DNA of 64,000 bases, taken from contig MCFG01000179.1 of the NCBI GenBank assembly GCA_002104895.1, positions 1-64,000 on the forward strand, read 5' to 3'. Source of the stretch: Anaeromyces robustus. Its lineage: Eukaryota; Neocallimastigomycota; Neocallimastigomycetes; Neocallimastigales; Neocallimastigaceae. The translations under genes were made by a program, and so were the position numbers. Below the pieces are notes generated by a model, which worked only from the letters and a program-made list of their open reading frames with translations, did not search any database and was not told the origin of the DNA. Within the stretch, counting starts at the first letter, position 1; each line of letters starts with the position of its first letter. This document shows, in pieces, positions 51,469-64,000 of the stretch.

Positions 51469-53190
51469 CTATTTATCTTGAACTTCTATATAACTATAAG
51501 TTTTTATTTGACGATCTTGAATTTTATTAAAATTTTCACTTTTACTTTTATGTAAAAGAGAACTATCTTCGGTTAAACTAATTCTTTCAGTTTCATTTTC
51601 TTCAAAATTTTCAGTATTATTAATAGGATGAACTATACTACACATTTCACTTTGAGATAAACTTGCACTTAATTGATCAGAACCTGTTAAATCTGTACTT
51701 GATCTTTGTATTAAATTATTAAGTTGATTAATATTAGTATTATAACTTATAAGACTTTGTCGATTAGCTAAAAATCCAAAAGTTCCTCCACTTTCAAATT
51801 TTTTATTTTTACCATTAACAACTATTGTTGGTGTTGTATTTAAATAACCTGTTCCATCATTATTTGTATTTACATTGGTATTAATAGTAATAGGGGTATC
51901 TTGATTTTGATTTTGATTTTGATTTTGATTTTGATTTTGATTTTGATTTTGATCGTAATTTGGATTTATATCTGAATTTAGATTTGGATTTGGATTTGGA
52001 TTTAAATCATTATTAATAATGGTTTCATTTGGATTTTGATTAGCTAAACTTTTTTTATTAAGTTCATTAATAATAGAAAATCTTGAAGAATCTTTTGATT
52101 CACGTTTCATTTTAGGTGAAAATGGATCTTCCAATTGAGGATCAACCCAAATTGGTTCAGTTACATAAACATTAGGATTTTCCAAATTATTATTATTAGC
52201 AAGGGTTAAAGTGGATTCATCTTCTGATTTTTTTATGGGTAATGGTTTTTCATTACCATTTTGATGATAATCATTAATATTTTTATATTTAACTTGACTT
52301 AAAGAATCAAGATATTCTTGACATATTTCAGTAGCATTTTTATCTTCACTAGAAATAACAGGTAAGGAATAAAGTTGAGCTTTTCTACCAAAAAGTTTAT
52401 TAAGTATTGAATTTTGAACTTTAATGGAATCATCTGCTGGTTTTTGTTTTCTTTTCCTAACAATTAAAAATAATACACCAAAAACAACTATTGCTATTAC
52501 GCCTATAATTGAAACTTTTGCAATCATACTAGAATTACCATGTATATTTTTATTACTTTCGTTATCAATAGTTATTTGAGAATTAATATCAGTACTATTA
52601 TTATTACTGTTATTATTCATAACACCAGTTCCAGCAATTCTACTTTCTTTATTATAATCATAAGCATCAATAGTACCCATTTCATTATTAGATACATCTT
52701 CACCACTTATTTGACTAGTATTTACATTTGTACTTGTAATGGTTTGAGTATTTGATAAAGTATCCGATAAAGTATTTGACGAGGTATTTGATGAAGTACC
52801 CGATAAAGTATTTGATAATGAAGTATTTGGTGAAGTATTTTGTGATGACGTATTTGGAACTCTTGAACTTGTAGTAGGTATTGGTTTATTATCTTGAACA
52901 TTATTAGTTTTTGGTTTTTTTGGTGGTAATGAAATTGTTTTATTTGGTTGTGAACCTGAATTATGATCATTTTTTGGAGGTAATGGTTTTCCCGGATTAG
53001 TTTGTGAACCATTTGATCCATTATTATTCCAATTATTATTATTATTGTTGTTGTTACTGTTATTCCAATTATTAGAATTATTATTTTTTCTATCACTTTC
53101 TTGTCTTTGCCTTTGATTGTCTTGTTTATTTAATTCATCCATGCATCTATTATATGCTGGATCATTTTTATCAATATTATTACAGTTCAT
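51469..53190 (-). CDS. Single-pass membrane protein, paralogue of the 18.4 kb gene
   Basis: Intronless, 573 residues. The N-terminus MNCNNIDKNDPAYNRCMDEL has two Cys but no signal peptide. Asn-rich and Pro/Lys-rich stretches follow, then a Ser/Thr-rich block of repeated SNTLS-like units at about 115-155. One transmembrane helix lies at about 223-244, followed by RKRKQK. The cytoplasmic part has EDKNATEICQEYLDSLSQVK at about 280-299 and EPIWVDPQ at about 343-350, the two motifs shared with the gene at 18366-19814 at similar distances from the membrane. A run of Gln-Asn pairs lies at about 411-430. Both proteins also contain a SSLL motif close to the end. The outside Ser/Thr-rich part and one helix recall wall-stress sensors, but there is no recognisable domain. 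Confidence 0.85.
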   Translation of the reverse strand: MNCNNIDKNDPAYNRCMDELNKQDNQRQRQESDRKNNNSNNWNNSNNNNNNNNWNNNGSNGSQTNPGKPLPPKNDHNSGSQPNKTISLPPKKPKTNNVQDNKPIPTTSSRVPNTSSQNTSPNTSLSNTLSGTSSNTSSNTLSDTLSNTQTITSTNVNTSQISGEDVSNNEMGTIDAYDYNKESRIAGTGVMNNNSNNNSTDINSQITIDNESNKNIHGNSSMIAKVSIIGVIAIVVFGVLFLIVRKRKQKPADDSIKVQNSILNKLFGRKAQLYSLPVISSEDKNATEICQEYLDSLSQVKYKNINDYHQNGNEKPLPIKKSEDESTLTLANNNNLENPNVYVTEPIWVDPQLEDPFSPKMKRESKDSSRFSIINELNKKSLANQNPNETIINNDLNPNPNPNLNSDINPNYDQNQNQNQNQNQNQNQNQDTPITINTNVNTNNDGTGYLNTTPTIVVNGKNKKFESGGTFGFLANRQSLISYNTNINQLNNLIQRSSTDLTGSDQLSASLSQSEMCSIVHPINNTENFEENETERISLTEDSSLLHKSKSENFNKIQDRQIKTYSYIEVQDK

Positions 53191-56100
53191 TTTTTATTAA
53201 ATTTATTATTTTTTTTTGAGAATTAAGAAATAAAGAATGTTGAAACTTTTATATTAAATAAGTATTTTTTATAAGTTATTTTATTATTATTATTATTATT
53301 ATTTAATTTCAAATGTTTTAATATTGAAATTATTTTTTTTATTTAATCAATAATTTCAATTGAAAAATTTCTTATTTATTATCATATAATATTTAACATT
53401 TAAAATAATTTTTTTTTTACAATTTTATATTTATGTATTAATAATTATCTCTCTTTTATATATATATATATTATAAAAAATTTTATATTTTTTTTAATTT
53501 ATTTATTTAATTTTTTTTTTTTTTAAGTTTCTATTTCTATTTCTATTTCTATCAGTTTTTTTTTTTTTTATTCAATTTAACACTATTTCTTTTATGATAA
53601 AAATAAAAATAAATATAACTAATAAAAACTGAATAAAAAAAAATTAAAGTTAAAGTAAATAAATAAATAAATAAAATATAAAAAGTTCTATAAAAAAAAA
53701 AAAATTAAAATAAATATAAAATATTAAATATTATTAAATATTATTATTTTTTTTAAAAAAAAAAAAAAAAAAAAAAATTTTTTTTTGAGTTCTTTTTTAA
53801 AGTTTTTATATCGAAATTCTATTCAAAATTTTTTGAATTTAAAACAAACAAATAAAAAAAAAATTTTTTTTATTTTCTTTATTAATTAAACTTTATTAAA
53901 AGGGAAACATTTGAAACATAAAAATTAATTAAAAAAAAGAAAAAGATTTCTATATATTAGAATATATTGATCTTATATTAAATAAATAAATCATTTTCTA
54001 TTCAATATATATTAATTAATTTTATATATTTTATATTAATATATATTATAATATATATTGTAGTATATTATAATATATTATGTAATATAATAATATATTT
54101 CATTATTTCTATTGAATTTTTTTATTCTTTTTCTTTATTTTTGATGTTTGATTTTTCAATAATTTTTTTTTTTATTCTTTATTTTTTTCTTTATTTTTTT
54201 TATATAAAAATAATTATTATATAATAATAATAATAAATAAAGTTTAATAATATTTTTTTTTGGTTTTAAAAAAAGTTTTATTTGTTTTAAAAAAAAAAAA
54301 AAACTTATTTAATTATTAATATTAATTATATAATAATTAATAATATTATTTACGTATTTACTTATTTTTTTATTTTACAATTTATTTCTTTATAATTATT
54401 TCTTTATAATTATTAATTATTATAATATGCTTTTATGACTTTTTATAATTATGTTAATATTATATTCATTATAGATAGAGCTATGGTGTATTTGAATGTA
54501 TTGTTATTATATAAACATTCATTTCATTATATTTCTTTCTTTGTTTAATTTTTAAATTAAAATTTGAATGGTTTTAAATTTAATTAATTATAAAATTTAA
54601 TCTATCAATATATTGAAATATATAAAAACAATATATTCAAATTATAATCCATATCATATATTACTATATAATATCCTATAATAAGATGTAATATTATATA
54701 ATATATAAATAATAAACAATAATAAAATAATGGATATTTTTTTTCCTTAGTATTTTGGATAATAAATAATTAAATAAATAATAAATAAATAAATAAATAA
54801 TAAATTAATAATTAATAAATAATAAATAATTAATCAATAAATAATATGTAACTATTCATATATTATAATATAATTATTATTTAATAAAATAAAATAGAAA
54901 TAGAAATAGAAAAAAGTGTTTCGTTTCTTATCTTTCTAATATATTTTTTTATAAAAAAATGGTTTTGAACTATTTTATAAAAAATGAAAAATAATAATTT
55001 TTTTAAAAAAGATTTATATTATTAATTAATTATTAATTATTGAATTATTAATTATTTATTAAATATTTATTATTATTTTTTTTTGTAATTATTAATTTAT
55101 TATTAATTATTTATGATTTATATTTATATTATTTATTTTATTATATTTATTTTATTATATTTTTTATTATAGTTATTTTATTATATTTATGAATTATATT
55201 CTAATCTATAGAAATTCTTTTTTAATATATTTATAGTCATATAATAAAAATTAATTTAAATGAATAAAAAAAAATTTTTTTTTTTTAGCCAATATCATTT
55301 AAAATTTATAATATTTAATAATAATTTTTTTATATTTACTATTTAATAATTTAATAAAATAATAATTTAATAATTTAATAATTTAATTATTTAATATTAA
55401 ATTTTAATTTATAATATTTACTCAAAAAAAAAAAAAAAATTAATAATAAAAATTATAATACACAACTTAAAAATCTTTTTTAACACCTTTTTTTTTAGTT
55501 GTGTAACATTACAATCATAAAAAAAGATAATATTAATATTACACTTTAATATTTATTATATTAAATAGAAAATAACTATTTAATTAATATATAATTAAAT
55601 AGAATATAAAAAAAAGAAATAAATAACAATAAAATAAATCAATATATAATTAATAATTAATAATTAATATAAAAAAAGATGAACAAATTATTTATAATTA
55701 AAAAAATGATTATCATTAAATAATAAATAATAATTAATAATAAATAATTAATAATAAATAATAAATAATAAATAAATATAAATAATATTAATATTACTAA
55801 TAAATAATAAATAATAGAAAATTATAAAAGAAAATTATTTTAGAAAATTATTATAGAAAATCATAATAGTTTATTTAATAATGATTATTATTATTTGTTA
55901 TTATTAATTATTAATTATTATTTATTGATTAACAATTAATTTTTTTATTTCTTTATTTTCCTTTTCTTTATTTTCTTTAATTAAAATTATTTCTGTTATT
56001 TTCATATACACCTTCAATTTTCTATTTATTTTTTTTTTCATATAAAAAATTAATAAAAAATGTTTCAAAAGCAAATTATTTCTATATTAATTTTTTTTTT

Positions 56101-57843
56101 AATTTTATCTTTTTTTTCCTTTTTACAAGTAAAAAATGATTAAAACATGTGATATATCACATGTATTTTTGATGAAGGAGACATTTTTTATTGATAATTA
56201 TCATTGATTCTAAATTTATTTATTATTATATTAAACATTTATTAAATTAACTTTTTTATTTATTTACTTATTTATCTATTTATTTATTTATTTATTTATT
56301 TATTATTGATAAATCTGATGATTCTTAACAAGAAATTTAACATTTATAGATATATTTTATTTAAACCGCTTTTTTTTTATTTTCTATGAAATATTATTTG
56401 TTTAAATCAAAAATAATTTTATATTGATATTTTGAAACAAAGAGAGAAAAAAAAATTTTTTTTTATTATTACTATTATTATTATTTTGCGGTAATTTTTT
56501 TTAAAATAAAAAATAAATAGCAAAAAAAAAAAAATAATTGATTATTTATTATATTATATTCATATTATATAATGAAATAGAAAAACTAATTAAAATATAT
56601 ATATTCCTATTATATTATGTTATATTATGTTACAGTTATACATATATATTAATTTTTATGATAATAATAAAATTATTAGGAAATTAATTTAAAATTAAAT
56701 AAATAAATAAATAATAAATAAATAAATGAATGAATAGAATTATATAAAATTAAATAAATAAAAGATAAATCTATTCAATAAAAATAAAAAAATCATTCTA
56801 AAAAAAAAATAATAATATTAAATTTAATATTGTTTATTGTTTTTTTTTATATTTAATATAATGTTAGAATAGAGAATGAATCATTTTTATTCTTTTATTT
56901 TATTTTATTTTATTTTATTTTCCATGATTTTAATTAATTAAAACTAATCATGAAATAAATTATAATGGTTAGAAATTAGAAATTAGAAATAAAATAAGTT
57001 TTTTTTTTTAAGAATAATAGCATTATTATTACTTTTTATTATTTAAATGAAAGAAATGACTAATTATTATTATTGTTATTGTTATTGAATGATTTGTTTT
57101 ATTTTATTTGTTATTATTTATTTTCTTTTTATTTCTTATTTATTAATTTAATTAATATTCTATATAAATTCATCCACTAATTTTACCCATTCCTATTTTA
57201 ATATTTTAGTATTTTTAGTAGTTTACTAGTATTATAATATTTAATAATAATTAGAATATTATGTACACATTTTTAAATAATTATTAACCACAAATAATAA
57301 TAATATTATTATATGTTTTATATGTTTTATAATTATTATTATTATTAACTATTATTAACTATTATTTATTACTATTATTTATTATTATTAACTATTTATT
57401 ATTATTAACTATTATTTATTATTATTAACTATTATTAAAAACTTTATTATAATATAGAAGTGACTATTTGTGACCATTTTTTTAATATTATTTATTTTTT
57501 TTCTATGGTTTTTATTACTTTTAAAACTTTTTTTTCCTAAATTAATAATCATAATTAATAATAAATATAAATTTATAATAATAATAATAAAGATTATTTA
57601 ACATAATTTATCATACATTTAAAAGTATTTATCATATTTAATAGGCTATTATTTAATCAACCATTTTTATTTAATCAACCATTTTTTTTTCCTTTTTTTA
57701 TTAATTATTTTGTATATAAAAAAAAATAGAATTAATATTTATTTAATAATTAATAGTTAATAATTAATAATAATGAATAATTAATCATTAATAATAATTA
57801 ATAATACTTTATATTTTAATTAAACATTTAACATTTAACATTT

Positions 57844-57907
<64 letters not shown>

Positions 57908-60900
57908 TTATTTATTTATTATTAAATAAAATTTTAATTTTTAATTTTTAATTTTAATTTTAATTTTAATTTTATGGTTCATTCAAATATTTTCTTTTTT
58001 TTTTATTTTAATAAAAAATTATAAAAAATAAAATTTTTTTTTTAGTTTATGTGTGTATTCATTTCTTGTTTCAAAACTCATGGAACGATTTTAATTAAAT
58101 TCGTTTCATTTATTTATTTTATTTTATTTTATTTTATTTATAATTTGAAATTACTAGTAATTAAATAAATCATTAAATAATCATTAAATAAATCATTAAA
58201 TAATCATTAAATAAATCATTAAATAATCATTAAATAATTAAATAAATAATTAAATAAATCATTAAATAAATAAATAATTAAATAATAATTAATTAAATAA
58301 AATATTCATTTTATGAATCTATGAATCTATGACATACCTACATACATACATAAATTAATAAAATAAAAACAAAAAACGGAATATTTTTTTTAACTTTTAA
58401 TTTATTAATTATAATTATAATTTTATATAATTTATAATATATAAATAATATTCTAATAATTGGTAATCTAAAAAAAAAAAAAAAGATGATATACAAAAAT
58501 ATTGAATTATTAATTATGATAAATTATCTCTTTTAATAATGAATATTATTATATAATATTATAATATCATAATATTATATAAAATATAAATATTCAATAT
58601 AAATATAATAAAAATTATAATTATTATTATTATTATAATCTTATTTATTTTTTTTTCCGTTGTATGAATGATTCTTTTAATTAATTTTAATATCATTTTA
58701 ATATCATTTTAAAAATAAAACAGGTTCTCCAATATTTAACCAGTAAAATTTTTTAAAAAAAAAATAAAATATTAAAATGAATGTATGTATGTATGTATGT
58801 ATGTATGTATGTATGTATGTATGTATGTATGTATGTATGTATGTATGTATCCACAAATATTAATATAAAAGTAATAATAATAAATAATAATAAATAATAA
58901 TAAATAATAAATAAACCGTTTTATAACATCAAGCATACAGCATAATATAAATATTTAAAATATATATAAAATATATAAAATATATAAAATATGTAAATAT
59001 TTTGTTCATTCTAGTATTTACAATATTTACAATTCTTTATTTTTCTCTTAATATACATTTAATAATAAATATTTATATTAAAAAAAATAATAAATAAAAA
59101 AAAAACACTTTTAATTTTTTATCATAACATTTAATAATAATAAAATGTTTAAATATTGGGAGAATTTATTACATCATATAAAGAATATTAATAATTAAAA
59201 CATTTTTAATTTTTAATTTATTTTTAAAAATATATATAATATATTTAACAAATAATAATAAATAATAATAATAAAATCATGTAAAAAGTTAACTCTAAGC
59301 ATTTATAAATTATATATAAATAATAAATAATAAATAATAAATATAAATTATATAAATATAAATAGATAAAATAATTGGTTTAATATTTATTATTTCTTAG
59401 ACAATTTATAATAATATAAATTACTTTTTTTTCTTTCTTTCTATTTTTTCTGTTTCATTTTTATTTTAATAAATATTAATCATTTACAAAATGAAAGTTT
59501 TGAGTTTCATTAGTGTGCAATTAATGCATATTTTATATTTTATATTGATATGAACAATATTTATATTTATGTTGACGTTTATGTTTATAATACTATTTAT
59601 TAATAAAACAATTCTTTATTTATTCATTTATAATTAAAATATAAAATAATATAAAATAAAATAAAATAAAATAAAATATTATTAAATCAAAAAATAAAAA
59701 TAAAAATAAAAAAGATATTTTTGAATATTTTTAAATTATGCAAATTATAAATAATATTAATATTTCAGGTATTACCAAATTATGCAATGATTCATTTTTA
59801 TTATTAAATTTTTATTATTAAATTAAAAGTCATAATAAAGAATATTTTTTTTTTCATTTTTATTTTTGTTTTTAAAATATATATATATAAAAATAAAAGG
59901 TTATATGATAATAATGTTTATTAATATATAATATCTGTAAAATATATATAATCTATAAATATATATAATATATTTAATATATATTTAATTAATAATACTA
60001 AAAAATATTAAATCAGTATTTCCAATAAACTGTTACAGTTTATGCATTTAAAAAAGAAAATTAAAAATAAATAATAAATAATCGATATAAATTTTTGTTT
60101 TAAGAATTTTGAATTACATTTAGTTTTATTTTATTTTATTTTATATAATAATAATTTTCATTATTAATTAATTATTGATATATTATAAAATCGATAATAG
60201 ATATAAATTTAAATTTAATAATATAGATCTCAATTAATCAATTTTATTTTTATATAATAATAAAAATAATAGTTAAATTAATCTATTTAAGAAATTTGTT
60301 TTTTTTATTATTATTATTAATTATAATTTTATTTTCATGTTAAAATAAAAGTTCAATTTTTTTCTACTAAGGAAAAAAAGATATATATAATAACAAGGAT
60401 TAATTGATTTGAAGAAGAATGAAAAAATGTATTAAGAAAATAAAAATGTATTTTGCTTACAATAATATATAGATATTATTATTATTATTATTATTATTAA
60501 ATAAAAAAAAAGAATTATAAAATAACATTTTATAATTCTTACTAAAAAAAAAAATATACTAATTATTTTCCTTTTTTTTTTATTTAATATAAAATATTCT
60601 TATAATAAATATTCTAATTTCAATATATATTTTATAAATTTTTTTCTTTTTTTTTTTTTTAACAAAAGAAAATTATATTTTTTCTCTTATTAGTTATTAA
60701 AATATATATATATAATATAATTCATAAATATAGATATTCGTTATCATCTAAACGATGATTTTAATAATAGAATAAAAAAATAAATCCTGATATTTTTATT
60801 ATGTTTTTTTTTTTATTAAATAAAATGAAATGAAAATTTTTTCTTTATTTAGATTGAATACAAATAAAAAAATTTTTTTTTTAACACAAAGCATGGGAAA

Positions 60901-60925
60901 AAGGAAGTACATTTTTATTATGGTA

Positions 60926-60958
<33 letters not shown>

Positions 60959-61892
60959 AAAGATATTCTAGATCAATCCGTATCAAAACTTTAAAAAAAA
61001 AATAACAAACAGGAAACTTAAAAGTTTAAAAAATTTTATTAACAATAAAAAAAATATTTTTGATTCGAAGCATCGAAATTATTGAAATTATCGAAATTAT
61101 TCTAATTTTTTTTAAAAAAAAAACTAAAACCAAACAAAAATAAAAACTAAAAAACTAAATAAAATAAAAAATTAATTAATTCAGGAATGGGATATCTTTT
61201 TTTTTAAAAAAAAAAATAAATAAATAATCTTATCTTTATATATGAAATTCATAATATACAAATAAGATTAATAGTAAAAAAAATTATATGGAAATTATTA
61301 TTATTTAAAAAAATAAATCAAGATAATAAGGAGAAATCTTTCTTATTAAACTTATTGAATCGATTTCTCTTCATTTATTTTTATATTATTATTATTACTA
61401 AATTTTTTATATTATAATATTAAAGTAAAAAAAATTATTAATATTGTTTTCAACAAAACTAAAAAATATTATTATTATTTGAATTAAAAATTAGTGTTAT
61501 CTCTGAATAATTTTCTGTAAAAGGAAGATTATCTAAAAAAAATTTAAGAAAATAGGAATAATCTAAAACTGGAAAAAGAAATTTAGAATGATAAAAAAAA
61601 AAAAAAAAGATTATTGATTTCATTTATTAGTGTTCAAAAATTATAAAAATTATGGACGATCATTGGAGAGATTAAATAAAATAAGCATATAAATAAATAT
61701 AATATTATATATAAATATATATAATATAAATATATAAATATTAAAATATATAATATTATTATATATGTTTCAAAAAAAAATATAATAATGATAATAATAA
61801 TAATAATAATGAAGAAAGAACAGTATATTCTTAAATTATAAGTTTTTTATAATTCAATATTAAAAATAATTATGACAGGGATTTAATCTAAT

Positions 61893-61895
<3 letters not shown>
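53191..61895. other. Long gene-free stretch, first part
   Basis: About 8.7 kb of AT-rich DNA without a supportable frame. It holds the upstream region of the membrane protein gene (first few hundred bases), a perfect 20-base palindrome ACATGTGATATATCACATGT at 56145-56164, TTAT repeats at 57841-57922, a pure GTAT array of about 70 bases at 58781-58850, and many A or T runs. No RNA gene was recognised. Confidence 0.55.
58781..58850. repeat. (ATGT)n microsatellite
   Basis: About 17 pure copies, the only sizeable repeat in the window whose unit contains G. Confidence 0.95.
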
Positions 61896-61925
<30 letters not shown>

Positions 61926-62243
61926 TTATTTATTTATTTATTTATTTATTATTTATTTATTTATTTATTTATTTATTATTTATTAATTTATTAATTTATT
62001 ATTTATTTATTTATTTATTAATTAATTTATTATTTATTTATTTATTTTTATTTATTTATTTATTTATTATTTATTTATTTATTTATTTATTTATTATTTA
62101 TTAATTTATTAATTTATTATTTATTTATTTATTTATTAATTAATTTATTATTTATTTATTTATTTTTATTTATTTATTTATTAATTTATTTATTTATTAA
62201 TTTATTATTTATTTATTTATTAATTTATTAATTTATTATTTAT
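61896..62243. repeat. (TTAT)n array with higher-order duplication
   Basis: TTAT repeats broken by TTATTTATT and TTAATTTATT variants; a block of about 120 bases with the same pattern of interruptions occurs twice (about 61970-62050 and 62090-62170). Confidence 0.8.
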
Positions 62244-62894
62244 TTTATATTTATATAATTCACTATTCTAAAATATTATAATATTTATTTTTAAAGATTT
62301 ATTTTATAATTAATTATTATTGTTATTTATTAATGTTTTCTATTCTAATTATTAAATATTTTTTTATTTATTTAATCTAATTAGTGTTTTTTTTTTTTTT
62401 TAAATAAAATTTAAAAGAAGTAATTATTATTATTACTTTTTATTTTATACAGAAATACAATTTAACTTCCTGTATTTTACAAATTCATTTTTTTTATAAT
62501 TATTTTATTTATATTATAATTATAATTTAATTTTTTTATTATTTTACTTTTTATTTAAATAATATTATTATACAAAATAATAATTATTTCTGTATTTATT
62601 TATTCCTGGATTTTTAAAATGAAAGGAAAGAATAAATGAAAAAAAAAGAAAAAAAGAGAAAAAGAATGAATACATGTTTTATTATAAGATTTGAATATTA
62701 ATAATTAAATTATTTATATATTTATAAGTTATTAATAAATATTTATTATAAAGATGGATAATTGTATTTTGTATTTAAAATTTTTTATTTATAAAGTAAA
62801 ATATTAATAGATACATAATAATTATTGTTATAAGAATATTACAAAGATATTTATATAAAAAGTATTATAAAATATATTAGATATTAGATATTGT

Positions 62895-63395
62895 TAAAAT
62901 AATTGTTATAAAATATTAATAAAATATTTATTTTAAAATATTATTTATTGTTTAAATAAAATTTATTATAAAATATTAAAAAGATCTATTTAAATTAATA
63001 ATAAAGATATTGAATTTATTTTCATAAGATATATTAATGTTATAATAGAAATATGTATTGATAAAAATAGTTATTTAACATTGATATTATTATAAGATTA
63101 TTTATTATAAGAATACTTATTATTAAAATAGTTATTATAAAATATTGTATTTAAAAAAAATTCATTATAAAATATTTATTTTAAAATTTTATTTATTGTA
63201 TATATAAAATTTATTATAAAATATTAAAAAGACCTATTTAAATTAATAATAAAGATATTGAATTTATTTTAATAAGATACATTAATGTTATAATATAAAT
63301 ATATATTGATAAAAATAGTTATTTAACATTGATATTATTAAAAAAGATTATTTATTATAAAAATATTTATTATAAAATATTGTATTTATATGAAT
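62895..63395. repeat. Direct duplication with a 248-base offset
   Basis: Two diverged copies (about 62895-63142 and 63143-63395) share landmarks such as AGATATTGAATTTATTTT and GATAAAAATAGTTATTTAAC at the same spacing. Neither copy has a long reading frame. Confidence 0.75.
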
Positions 63396-63599
63396 TTATT
63401 ATAAGATATTAATAAAATATCGATAATATAATAATAATTTTAAGTAAAGATATAAATAAAATAATTATATTTTAAGATATTAATAAATATTAATATAATT
63501 AAATTTCATCTAATATATAAATTTATAAAGAATAATTATGGATTATGAAATAATGAATATATAAGAGAATATCATATTAAAAAAAAAAGAAAAGAAAAA

Positions 63600-64000
63600 A
63601 AAGAAAAGTCAACCAGTTTCTATCCTGAATTAGCTGAAAATCATGGAAAATACTCAATTTGACACTTGGTTTGAGATTCGATACTTTTTCCTAAAGTATT
63701 AACTTTAGGATTATTATAATCATAGAGATTTTGAGTCAAAAAAGAGAGAGAATATTTGAAGATTTTTATTTTCTTTTTCTTTTTTTTTTTTTTTTTTTGT
63801 ATTTATGAAATAATATTAGTATATTGAATAAAACTTAAATAACAGGTCCAATTTACAAGTCCCCACAAATGAATAGTGATTACTAAACCGTCTATTCATA
63901 TAAAAGAGAACTGCACCTTACATTATTAAGATTTTAAAATAGCGTTAAGGGTTTTTAAGTACAAATGGAAAATATATGAATATATTAAAGGCGTAGAAGC
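63600..64000. other. Unrecognised, less AT-rich right edge
   Basis: Two stretches (about 63608-63760 and 63840-64000) have more G and C than the previous 10 kb, for example CAAGTCCCCACAAATGAATA. No frame longer than a few dozen codons is open. It may be the edge of a gene or of a transposon that continues beyond the window. Confidence 0.4.

Overview
The window is extremely AT-rich DNA, full of homopolymers and of AAT, AAAT and AAATAT microsatellites, with a few intron-bearing genes separated by long stretches without genes. Short introns (about 60-300 bases, GT...AG), LRR genes with one repeat per exon, Asn-rich ankyrin and BTB proteins, and a tandem family of bacterial-type SPFH genes point to a eukaryote, most likely an anaerobic gut fungus (Neocallimastigomycota). 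That assignment is inference from style; there is no rRNA or tRNA to test it, and Dictyostelids share some of the traits.

Layout. 1.2-4.1 kb (minus): a 12-exon gene for a secreted-to-membrane LRR receptor-like protein. 4.1-7.1 kb: non-coding, with a perfect palindrome, a 58-base tandem repeat and an inverted 21-base motif pair around it. 7.1-11.5 kb (minus): a 7-exon gene, rebuilt here, for a protein of about 1084 residues with an Asn-rich N-terminus, an unrecognised middle, a BTB domain and a multi-pass membrane C-terminus. 12.0-15.2 kb (plus): an intronless ankyrin-repeat protein with two long Asn runs, divergent from the BTB gene. 18.4-19.8 kb and 51.5-53.2 kb (both minus): two distant paralogues of a single-pass membrane protein family with a shared, unrecognised cytoplasmic signature. 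22.8-24.1 kb: a decayed gene. 26.6-32.3 kb (plus): a 22-exon secreted LRR protein ending in a Thr-rich tail. 33.5-48.0 kb: four tandem copies of an intronless SPFH/band-7 gene, three intact and one frameshifted, with repeated promoters and 3' regions and two LINE remnants between copies. 53.2-64 kb: no gene seen.

How the genes relate. Two LRR proteins and two Ser/Thr/Asn-rich single-pass proteins would act at the cell surface; BTB and ankyrin proteins usually serve as adaptors; the SPFH proteins would be membrane scaffold proteins. No operon-like system or single pathway joins them. The most unusual material is in the SPFH array: the broken copy carries a 21-base inverted copy of its own sequence exactly at the lesion, and a 40-base inverted piece of an SPFH start region lies inside a LINE remnant, so inverted-template copying seems to have occurred at least twice in one repeat unit.
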